Origin: Diacronema lutheri
Taxonomy: Eukaryota; Haptophyta; Pavlovophyceae; Pavlovales; Pavlovaceae
Assembly: GCA_019448385.1 (NCBI GenBank)
Contig: JAGTXO010000006.1
Span: 1,054,001-1,118,000 of the forward strand
DNA: 64,000 bases
Reading direction: 5' to 3'
Positions 1 to 11,028 of the stretch are shown here, in pieces. The position numbers were made by a program, and so were the translations under genes. Positions within the stretch are counted from its first letter, which is position 1. Each line of letters starts with the position of its first letter. The notes below the pieces were generated by a model. It was given only the letters and a program-made list of their open reading frames with translations, did no database searches and was not told the origin of the DNA.

Positions 1-381
1 ATCAGGGGCACGATCGCGCCCCGAGTGCAGCGCGGGCCGTTCGGAAGGACGTCCTTGTGAGGGAGCTCTTCGCGTTTGGCGAGCGGGGGAGCACGACGCG
101 CAGCGTTGCTGCGGCGGCGTGCGGGCGGCGAGCAGCGGTCGGGCTGCTCGCGACGAGGCCGGAGCAGACGGCGCCGTGGCCGCCGGCGCAGGTGACGCGC
201 GCCGACGAGCCGTAGCGAGCGTCCGTGATCCGCACGGCGGTTGGAGCGGGCCGGCTGGTGCGGCGCGCTCGGCCACGGGTGGCGGCGTGCACGGTCGTGC
301 CGCGCGCGGCACGCGTCGCCAGCCGCGCGCGACCTGGGCAGAGCCCGCAAAGCGTCGACCGCTGCGCGGCTCGGCCGTGCG
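1..381. other. left edge, no supported gene
   Basis: This GC-rich stretch lies just past the stop codon of the giant Fanzor-containing gene (minus strand, stop at 382). Open frames exist on both strands but have the Arg/Ala-only composition expected of GC-rich non-coding DNA. In TnpB and Fanzor systems the guide RNA usually comes from sequence at or beyond the 3' end of the nuclease gene, so this stretch is the natural place to look for an omega-RNA. I cannot see one directly. Confidence 0.5.
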
Positions 382-760
382 TCAACGCCGGCCGCGCTTC
401 GGCCCGCGCGCGCTGCCGCCGCCGGCACTGGCGCTGGCAGCTCCGCGGGCGGGGGTGCGGGCGCGAGAGCCGCCGCCGCCACCGCCGCCGCGCCCGCCGC
501 CGTCGTCGCCACCGCCGTCGCCGCCGCCGCCTCCCCCGCCGTCATCGTCGTCGTCGCCGCCGCCGCCTCCGTCGCCGTCGCCGTCGCCGTCGCCCTCGCC
601 GCCGCCGCCGTCGCCGCTGCCATCGTCGTCGTCGTCGTCGTCGCCCTCGTCGTCGCCCTCGTCGTCGCCGTCGCACTCGTCGTCGCAGTCGTCGCCCTCG
701 CCGTGCACCATGCGCTCCTCACGCTCCCACACCTCGCCGCGCGCCCACCAGGCGAGCACG
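382..760 (-). repeat. GAC/GGC simple repeat coding the acidic tail
   Basis: Plus-strand GTC/GCC triplet runs code, on the minus strand, a tail of Asp and Gly with a few Glu after the nuclease module, then a Ser/Ala/Gly stretch and the terminal GPKRGRR. Acidic tails are unusual on DNA-cutting enzymes, and this one may be a protein-protein contact site or repeat-expansion noise. Confidence 0.8.
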
Positions 761-3700
761 AGGGCAAAGCGCTCAGGCGTCGACGTGGTGTCGCGCCCGG
801 CCGCGTGCGCCGCCATGTCGTGCACGTCGTAGAAGATGTTGCGCGCGGCGTTGTAGTCGCGGTGCACGGGCTTCTTGCCGCCGTTGCACGCCGGGCAGAT
901 GACGAGCGCGTGCACCGTGCGCGTGCCGCCCTTTGCCACGGGCAGGCGCGGGTTCTGCGCGAGCTCCGCGCCGCAGCGCTGCAGCCTGCCGCCCTTGGCG
1001 AGCCGCGGCATCGAGCAGTGCATCGACGTGTACGGCTCGGGCACGAAGACGGCCGCGACGCCGCGCCGCCGCAGCTCGCGCAGCAGCCCCACCTGGAAGG
1101 CGGGCGGCGCGCCCTTGGGCTGCGCGCCCTTGTGGTCGCGCAGCCACTTGCCCACGCACACGAGCAGCCGGTCGCGCGTCACGCCGTCGACACAGTGCGC
1201 CGCGATGAGCGCCTCGGCGACGCGCGCCGCGTTGGACCGCCCGCCGCTGTCGCGCCGCCAGCGCTCCTTCCGGCGCGCCGGCGCGTCGTACACGTGCTCG
1301 GCGGCGCGCTCGCGCACCCGCGCGCTCTCGCGGTGGAAGGCGATGTATTTGCCCGCGTCGAGCACCTTGGCGCTGTGCGCCTCGCCAAGCCGCGCCTCGT
1401 CCGCCTCCACGCTGAACTCCTCGCCGCGCCCGTCGGTGCGCACGCGCCGCCGCGCCGCGTTGGTCTTGGCCGTCTCGCGCGCAAAGCCCGCGGCGCGCGC
1501 GCGCGCGCGCTGCGTGAACTGCCGCCAGACGGCCGCCCGCCCGACGTGCGCAGAGTAGGTGGTGATGTTGCCCATGTTCGGGTCGGCCGCGACGACGACC
1601 GCCGCCTCGACGTCGATCGCCCGCCGCAGCTCGGAGCCGAGCGCGACGGCGATGCGCCCGTCCGGCCGGCGCCAGCGGTGCAGGACGCCCGAGCCGCCGG
1701 CCGGCGCCTGCGCCTTCGGCACGAGGACGGTCCCGACGGCGTGCACGGCGACGCCATCTGTCACCACCGACTTGACGGGCTGCCGGCCCGGGAGCGGCAC
1801 GCGCGGCAGCGGCGCGAGGCCAACCCACGAGCGCCGCGCGTGCCACGGCAGATCGGCCGGCGGCCGCTCGCGCCCGGCGTAGTCGAAGACGCGGTTGGAG
1901 ATGTCGAAGCGCGTCGCAAAGACCGCGTACCTGACGCGCACGTCCGACATCGGCGGGGTGTTGCCGTTTGTGCCTGTCCACTTGATCGGCTCGCCATCGT
2001 GGTCGCGCAGGTCCAGCGCCTTGAGCCGCGCGCGCAGCTCCTTGCGCTCGTCATCCGAAAGCGTCACCCAGATGGCGCTCGCGGCGAGGCGCACGTTGCG
2101 CGGCACCTGCGCGCAGCGCGCGGCGCGCGAGCGCGCGGGCGCGTGACCAACCTGGCCGCGGGGCGGCGCGCACGGCGGCGGCGCGCGCGCTTGGGCGCTC
2201 GGCGGCGGCAGCGGCAGCCACGCCTCGCGCGCACATTGTGCGTGCGCAGCGGCGCCACATTGTACCGCGGCGGCCGTCCGGTCAGCTGCGTGTGGATGTG
2301 CGCGAGCCGGCAGAGCAGCGCCTGCCCCTCGGCCACGTGCTGCAGGGTGCGGATCTGCACGAGGAAGTAGCGCGTCGTGTGCCGGTCGTAGTTCCACCTT
2401 TTCGTGGGCGTGCACTTGTAGTCGATCTTGTGGAGGACCATGTCGTGCAGGTGGCGGTCGAGCGCGGCGGGGCAGCCGACGCGCGCGCCCTCCACGTCGC
2501 CGCGCAGCAGCCGCTCGCACAGCTCGCGCACGCGCGCGTTTCGCTGCATCTCGGGCAGCGCGACGAGCGCCTCGTCGCGCTCGACTGCCGCGCGGACGAC
2601 GTCGCGGAGCAGCCCGTTCACGACGCGCGATGGGTGCATCAGGCACGCGGTGGACACCTGCGTCGCCTCCGCCTCGAGGATCTCCGTGAGGCCCACCGCG
2701 CAGACGGGCTGGACGCCCTCGGCCATCTCGCCGACGGCGCGCGCCGTCGCCGCCTTGGTCTGCGCGGCGGCTTGCTCGGCGGGCTTGCCTCGCGGCGCTG
2801 CACCGTACGTGCTCTCGTCCTTGTGCCAGCCGATGGCCGAGAAGATCGCACGGACGGATCCCTTGTCCATCGTGGTCGACGTGTGCACGCTGGTCGACGG
2901 GCCGCCCGACGCCGCGCCGACGGCCTGCGCGCTCGCCACCGCAGCCTCGTCGCGCACCACCTTGTTGATGACGCGGTACGCCTGTGTCGTGAGCCTGTGC
3001 ACGGCCGCCGCGATGCGCCGCAGCTCCTTCCGCGCACCGGGCTGCGCCGTCACCGCCTGCGGCCCCGCGTTGAGCGTCGAGCGCTTGACCACGAAGCCCG
3101 GGAGCACGCTGCCGCGCGTGCGCGCCGTCGCGCCGCCGGCGGCGCGCGCGCTCGGCGCAGCGGGCTCGTCCACGCGCGCGCGCTCGACGCCGCGCGCGCG
3201 GGGAACGCTCGGCGCGCGCGCGCCCGCGGCGTCGCGCGCGCTCGCGGCGGCACCCGCCGCGGCGCGCTTGCCCGCGGCGCCCGACTCGCCGTGCGCGCGA
3301 AGCGGCGCCGACGCCAATGCCGACGCCGCGCCCGCGCCGCCGCTGCCGCTGCCCGATCCGCCCGCGCGCCGCTTCTGCTCGTCGCGCGTCTTGCGGAACT
3401 GGGCGACGAGGTCGCTGCTCACGTTGGCCTCAGGCTCCCACGTGTCGGCGCTCTCGTCGTAGCCCCGCCACCTGATCCGGAACTGGAACGTCACCTTCTT
3501 GCCCGCCTTGCGGCGCTCGTCGACGACCGCCTCGACCTCGTACGTGCGCGCCTCCTCGTCGACGCTCGCGCCCGCCGCGCTCGCGCCCGTGTCCGGCCAC
3601 CCAGCGACCGTGCCGCCCAGCCTCTCGGCGGCCGCGCGCAGCTGCCGCTCGCGCTGGGCGGCCGCGGCGCCTCGCGCGACCAGCGCGGGCAGCATGCCCG

Positions 3701-6700
3701 CGCCGCCCGCGAGGCCGTGCGCGCCGACGCTGGCGGTCATCAGCGCGTCGAGGCACGCGAACGTTGCGAGCGCACACGCGCCATCGTCGCCGCCGCGCGG
3801 CTGCGAGCGCACGACGGGCGATGGCCGCGGCTCCCCCTCGGCCGCGAGCAGCGGCCAGATCGCACTGGCCAGCGCGACGGCATGCGCGCCGACCGCGACG
3901 GCCACGTCCGCGTCGAGCGGCGCAAAGTCGTAGCGCACGAGCGCGGCCGGGCGCGAGTCGTCCGTCGGCCGGTCGGCGACGAGCAGCCCGACCGGGCGCG
4001 GCGGCTCGCCGGACGGCGCGGCGACGGGCACGCAGAGGAGCACGACGAGCAGGCGCGGCGTGCCGCCGAGCAGCGCGCGCGCGGCATCCGCCCCGTCGGC
4101 TCCGCCGCGCGCGGCCGCGGCGAGCAGCTCGGCCGCGCGCGTCGGGCCCAGCGCCGTGCGCGCGTCCTTGCGCGCGCGTGCGCGCGCCGTGTACGCGGCG
4201 CAGGCGTCGTCGAGCACCGCCGCGCTGGGCGCGGTGCCAGTCGTCGCCCACGCGCGCAGCGCGTCGCGCACCCGCGTGACGATCGCCTGGTCGACTGCCG
4301 CCTCGCCGGCAGCGTGCGCCGGCGCGCACGCCGGCGGTGCGGCGGCAGGCGCGAGCGCGGGCGCGCCGTCGGCGCCGTCAACGCCGACGGCGCCGTCGGC
4401 GCGCCGCCACGCGAGCTTCGCCTCGATCTGCTGCCGGACGGCGTGGCAGTGCCGGTCGATGCCGCGCGCGTCGTCGAGCGCGGCCAGCGCGTCCTCAGCG
4501 GCGGGACGGCCGCTCGCGTCCGCGACGGCCTGCAGGCAGAGCAGCGCGGCCGCACGCGCGTTGCACGCGCTCTGCGGCTCGGGCGCGAGCGCGTGTTCGA
4601 GCTCGAGCGGCGACGCGCCTCGCGCCGCGGCGATCGCGTCCATCAGCACGTCCAACCGCTGCACCAGCGCCCTGTGCGCGTCGCGCGGCGCGCCCGTCGA
4701 CGGCGCGCGCGAGCGCGTCGCCACGAGCCCGAGCGCGCGCGCCGGCGCGCCCGCCGGCGTGTGCAGCACGAGCAGCGCCGCGCCCGCCAAGCTCGCGTTG
4801 CGCGTGACGAGCGCGAAGATGCGCGTCGCCTCGTGCGCGCCCACCGACGCCCAGATCGCAGCGCGATCGGCGTCCGTCTGCGCGTCGCACAGGTCGCGCA
4901 CGTCGTCCGGCGCGAGCAGCGCGCCGCCGCCGGCGGAGCGCGCGACGATCGCCCGCGCCTCCGCCACGAAGACGGCCTGCGGCAGGTCGGCGTGGCGCGC
5001 GTCGACGATGGCGCGCGTCGCGTGCACGCCGAGCTCCACGCCGCGGTAGAAGGCGCGCGCGTTGGCCGCGCGCGCGTGCGCCGGCCGTCCGTCCGCGTTG
5101 CGCCTCGCGCGCGCCTGCTTGCTCGTGCGCGCGAGGCCGTCGCGTGGCGGTGGCGGCAGCGTGGCGAGGAAGCGCGCGGCGGGCGGCGGCGCGCGCACGC
5201 CGCGCTGCCGCCGTGCGATGGCCGCGAGCCGCCGGCCCGCCGCGCTGCCGCCCGCGCCGACGTGCTGCCGGCGGCCGAGCGCCGCCGGTGGCGGCGGCGG
5301 CGGCGGCGCGGCGGCGGGCGGCGGCGCGACGGCGGGCGGCGGCGCGGCGGCGGGCGGCGGCGCGGCGGTGGGCGGCGGCGCGGCGGCGGGCGGCGGCGCG
5401 GCGGCGGGCGGCAGCGGCGGCGGCGCGGCGGCGACGGCAGCACCAGTCGGCTTGTCCGCCCACGCACCCGAGACTCTGTCCCAGACCTTGCCCCATGGCG
5501 CGCGCCCACGCGGCCGCGCGAACTGCCCCGGCTCGAGCGCCTGGCCGCGCTTGGCGGCGGCGGCGGCGGCAGGGGGCGGGCGGCCGGCGCGCCAGTCGAA
5601 GACAGGTGCAACCGTGGCGGCAGGCGCCGAGTGCCGCGCGTCGGTCACAGAGCGCGTGGTGCGCGCGGCGACCGTGGCACGCCTGGCGGGCGGGCGGTGA
5701 GCAGCGCCCGCCGGCGCGCCGGCGGGCGCGGCCGCCTCGAGCCCGGCGGAGGCGCCGCGCTTGCGCTTGCGCGTGCCGCCGCGCGTGCGCCTGCGCGCGC
5801 GCCCGCCGCGCGCCCGTTCGGCCTGCGCGTCGCCAGCCGCGTCGCCGGCCGCGTCGCCGCGCCGCACGTAGACGACCGCGAACGCCTCCTCGCCGGTCCC
5901 GTCGACGCCGCCGCGCGCGCGGCGCAGGACCGACCGCCACTGCAGCCGCCGCGCGCGGCCGGGCTCGCACGCAAACCAGCGCCCACCGCGCCTGACGACG
6001 GCCACAAAGTCGTCGTCGCGCCGCCCGCGCCGGCGCGTGCGCAGCAGCACGCACTGCACGTCGAGCCAGCCCTCGTGCCAGTCGGCCGTGCTGGGGGCGA
6101 CGCGAATCGACTGCGGGAGCTCGACGCCAAAGCCGGCGAGGCGCACGATGTGCGCGACGATGACGCTCGAAATGGCGGGGGCGCTCGACGGGTCGCCCGC
6201 TGCAGCGAGCACCGCCCCGCCCCAGTGCTCACGCGTGACGCAATCCGCGTCCTCGACGTGCACGTGCGCCACGCTCGCGCCGAGCTGGTGCAGCAACGCG
6301 CAGATGTCGGCGTCGACCGTCCTCTCCTCCTCGGCCGCCTCGGCCGTGCCGCGGGCGGCGGCGTCGCCTGCCGGCTGCCCGAGGTACGCGATCGCCCGCT
6401 CGACGGCCGCGCGCTCCGCACGCGCTGCGCTGTCGATCGCCGCATTGCCGACGGGCGCGCGCAGCGCCGCGATCGCGTCTTGCAACGCCGTCGCGTCGCC
6501 CGTCGCCGCCGCCGCCGTCACCGCCGCCGCGCTCGCGGTGCCGTGCGCGACGGCGTGCAGCGCGGCGGCGCGCGCGGCGGGGATGCGCCCGTCCAGCGCG
6601 AGCACGAGCGGCGGCCCGGCCGGCGTCTGCTGCCGCCGGTGCCGCCGGCTCGCAGCCGGGTGGTCGGCGCGCGCGCGCTCGAGCCGCGCGCGCCGCTCGA

Positions 6701-9700
6701 CGACGCGCGCCCAGAAGGCCTGCACCCTCGGCTGCGCGAATGCAAGCCAGCCGGCGCCGCGCGTCACGACGTGCACGACGATCCGGTCCTCGTGCCTGAG
6801 GTACTGCACGTAGAGCGCTTTGCTCACGCCGAGGACGTGCATGCCGAGCTGCAGCTGATCGCGGTGCGGCTGCGGCGGCCCGTCCTCGTGCGCCGTGGCG
6901 CCCGCCTTGGTGAGCGTCTTCACCTCGACGAGGACCTGCTCGTTGTTTTCGGGGAGGATGGCGAGCCCGTCCGGCGAGAAGGCGAACGGCGCGCTCTTGT
7001 CGTGCGGGTCCTCACGCACCATCGGCAGGTTGCACACGACGGTGATGCCGTACGCGGCCGCCAGCTTGCGCAGCGCGACGGCCTCGCCGAGGATGCCCGC
7101 GGTCGTCGCCTTGGTCCGCACCTCGCGCCGCCGCCGGTGCACGTACTCGTCGGTGAGCGTCTCGTGCGCGACGCCGGCGTTGTCGTTCACGACGTCGCCA
7201 ACCTTGCTGCCCGTGACCTCCTCCCATCGCTCGTCGTGCCAGCGCGGGCTGCGCTGCGCGGGCGCGCCCGCGCCGACGGCGTCGAGCACGCGGCGCAGCG
7301 CTGTGCCGTCGGGCGCAGCAGGCACGCGCGCGCGGTCCTGGGCCTCGCGAGCGTCGAGGACGCGGCCCGTAGTGGAATCTTGGGGTAGGTCGAGCTTGCT
7401 CGCCTCGCCGTAGCGGCTCTCCAGCTGGCGCGGTGCGTCGGCAGGGCCGCCGTCCGTGCGCGCACCCGACGCGCCCGCCAGTGCACGCGGCGCAGCGTCC
7501 GAGGCGCCCGCCGCGCCCGCGCCGCCGCCAATCGCGCCAGCGCACGCGCGCGCCGCGACCTGCGGACGGCCAGCCGCAGGGACCTCGTCCGCTCGGCCGG
7601 CCGCTGCGTCGGCCGTCCGCTTGGCCACCTCGCGCACGTCTCCGAGCGCGAGCGTGGCTGGCGCCGTCCAGCTCCCGTTGCGTTTGTCCCAACATTTGAG
7701 CAGCCCGCCAAGGAAGGGCGTGCCCGTCGGGCGGTCCTCGGGCACCTCCGCCAGGATCGCGTCGACGCGCAGCGCGGCCGCCACATCGCAGAACGCGCGC
7801 GCGGCGCGCGCCATCCGCTCGGCGCGCGCGCCGCCGTCGTCCGCCGCGCGGCGGATGGCGTGGCTCACGTGCGCGACGCGGAGCGAGACGACGGCGTGCG
7901 CCGGCGCGTCGGCGCCCGTGCCGAGCGTGTGCCGCCGGATGGCCAGCTGCCCATCGCCCATGCGCGGCGGCAGCGACGCGCACGCCGCGACGGTCGTCGT
8001 GCCGGCCGCGCTGTCGCACAGCCAGCTCGCCTCGCCGCCGCCCGCAAACTCAAAGGTCGCGAAGCCCTCGCGGCCGAAAAGCGCGACGAAGTGGTCGAGC
8101 ACCGCCTTGTTGATCGCGCGCGCCGCCGGCCGCGTCGATGCGCCGCGGGCAGCGCCACCCGCCGCGCCGCGCGCATCGCCGCACGTCGCAGGGCAGGTGC
8201 AGCCGGACGCGCGCACGCCGTCCGACCGCGTCCGCGGCAGCTCGAGCTCGCGCACCTTGGGGCAGAACCAGAGCGGGTTGGACGCCTCGAGGCACAGCAC
8301 GACGAGCCGCCCGTCCGTGCCGGCCAGCGCGCGCGCGTCGCGCAGCAGCTCGACGGCGAGCTCGGACGTCGCCGCGTGCACCGCCGGCTCGCCCGTCGCG
8401 CGGTCGGGCGGGAAGAGGCCGCCGCCGACGAGCGGGCTGGGGCAGCGGCCGAGCATCACGAGCAGCGGCGGCGGCGGCGTCTGCGGCGCCTGCTGCCCGA
8501 CCGCAGCCGCCGTCAGCCCGGCCAGGTCGGAGCTCGTGCGGAGGGCCTTGAGCGCGACGCGCGAGCCGGTGCCCGCCTGCTCGGAAAACGTGGCGAGCAT
8601 GGCGCACGTGCTCGCCCTCGCGCCGCACTGCCAGCTGACGCGCGCGAGGAGGCCTTCCAGCGTGTCGTTTTCGCGCGGCCGCGTGACCGCGTCGAGCGCC
8701 GCCGGGCCGAGCTGGAGGCTGCCGGGCGTGACGCACAGCACCGCCTCGTGGTAGGCGCGCAGCAGCTCCCTCGGCAGCTGCTCGGCGGGCGTCGCCGCCT
8801 GCCCGCCCACCCACCGTGCACCGTGGCCGCCGTCGCCCGCGCCCGCGAGCCGGACCGCCGGCCCGCCCGTGATCGCCGAGGTCGGTGGCGTGCCGAGCGC
8901 GTCGACGAGCGCGCGCACGGGCGCGACACGCCTGCGCGCAGCGTCCGCGCCGACGGCGAGCGCGGCGATCTGAGCGCCGTCCCATGCGCGCTCCCTCGCG
9001 TCGTCCCGCGCGGCCGCCGGCGCGGCGCCCGGCCGCGCGCCGGGCGGCACCGCGCACGCCGCCGCGACGACCTCCGCGCGCGCGCCGGCGGCGTCGGGCG
9101 CGTGCAGCTGCGCGAGCGCGCCAAAGAGCGCGGCGGCCGAGCGGTAGCGGCCGTGCGCCGCGACGAGCGCGTAGAGCACGCGCAGCGCGGCCACGCCCGC
9201 CTGGTCGGGCGCGTCGTCAGCGATTTGCTCGACCTCCCACGTGCGCGTGGGCGGCGGGCTGCCGTCGGCCGGGTCCGGACGCAGCGCCCACGCGCGCTCG
9301 ACGATCGCGTTGAACACGCCGTGCGCGGCGCCCTCGTCAAACTCGGCGGCGCCCGCCGCGTGCGCGCACCACCCGTGCACGCGCGACGTGGGCGCGTCCA
9401 CGGCGCGCTGCACGACGAGCACCGCCGGCCGGTCGACGCAGCCGAGGCTCACCGCCGCGTGCTTGCCCTCGAGCAGCGCCGCCGCCGCAGCCTCGACCAA
9501 GGCGTCATCAGGCGCGTCGCCGACGACGACGGCACAGCCGTCGCCGTACTCGGCCTGCATCGCGGCGACGCACGACGCGACAAAGTCGCCGCCCGCGGCC
9601 GCCGCGTGTCGCGCCGCCAGCATCCGGCGCGCGATGGCAAGCCAGACGTACTCGGCCGGCGCGCGCGCGGCGCGCGCGCGAGGCGCGCCGGCCGCGCCGC

Positions 9701-10955
9701 GTGCGCCCGCGCGTGCGCCTCCAGCGGCCGCAACGGCCGAGGCGGCTGGAGCGGCGGTGAGCGTGCGCCGCGCGCGCTTCGCCGGCCGCGTGATGGGCGA
9801 TGCACCCGCCATCGCACCGCCCGCAGCAGCCGGTGCGGCCGCCACAGCGCCCGCCGCAACGCCACTCGTCACGACGCCCGTGGCGGGCGGCGCGGCGGCG
9901 GACGTGGCCGCCTCGACGGGCGTCGCGCAACTACCGCCAGCGGTCGCGGACGCGCCCGGCGACGCGTCGGCGAGGAGGTGGCGCAGCACGCCGCGCGCGA
10001 GCGCGACTCGCACGGCGAGCGTCAGCGCGCTCAGGCGGTCGGAAGGCGAGGCGTCGCGCTCGGCGTCGGCGGACGTGGCGGCAGCAGGCGGGGCGGCGGG
10101 CGGCACGGCGGCGGGCTGGGCGGCCGCCGGCGCAACCTCGTCGGCCTTGGCCAGCCAGACGAGCCCGGCGACTGCGAGCACGACGCTGTACGCGCCGACA
10201 TCGTCACCCGCAACGCGCGCCAGCCGGGCGTGGGCGTCGGCCTCGGACACGGCGACGTGGAAGAGCACGTCGTCGCGGGCAGCTTGCTCGGCAAACTGAC
10301 GCAGCTGCTTGGCCATCGTCACGCCGGCGACGCACGCCTCGCCCGCCTCTGCCTCGACCTGCTCGTCCTGGCCGATGGCGGACGCGCCGGCCTCGGCGCC
10401 AGCGTCGAGTGTCCGGCGGCGCCCGAGGGCGAAGCCACGCACACAGACGCGCTGGAGGCCGCCGAGCGCGCCCGCCTTCTCGTGCAGCGCGCACGACAGC
10501 TCGACCACCGAGTCCACGCGCCTCGCGGCGGCGCCCCCCCGCTCGCCGCGCGTGGCCGCGCGCACGACGAACACCGTGAATTGCGCGCGCTTCGCCGCGC
10601 GCGCCGACGCGCACGCGTGCTTCAGGAGCCGGCAAAGCGCGGGCCTTTGCGCCGCTGCGCCCCGCGTGCACAGCAGCAGTTGGCCGCGCTCGTCGCCCAG
10701 CTCCTGCTCGACGGCGGCCTCGAGCGCGTCGTCCGTCAAATCGCCGTGCTCCGTCGAGGCGAGCGCGCGCGCAGCCGCGAGCGCCAGCTCGCCTGCGCCC
10801 GCGCGCCGCCGGCGGCGCGCACCGGCGGGCGCGTGCGGCGCCGACGCGTGTGACGACGCCGCCGCGTCCGCGCGCGCACACGCGGCGCGCAACGCCTCAC
10901 GCGCCGAGGCGGCCGCGCGCGCCCTGGGCGCGAGCTTCAAGAACGTGCGCGCGGC

Positions 10956-11028
<73 letters not shown>

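Noticed and set aside
241-2370. 709-codon open frame on the plus strand opposite the Fanzor exon
   Set aside because: It is the shadow of the nuclease frame: Arg/Ala/His-only composition, no motifs, and it runs through the intron and the triplet repeat.
800-3060. Nuclease considered as a bacterial IS605-type TnpB contamination
   Set aside because: It contains a eukaryotic intron, a chromodomain nearby in the same frame and host-like composition.
2238-7388. 1,716-codon plus-strand open frame opposite YqaJ and the chromodomain
   Set aside because: Extreme Arg/Ala/Gly content and no domain. The minus strand in the same place encodes complete YqaJ and chromodomain folds.
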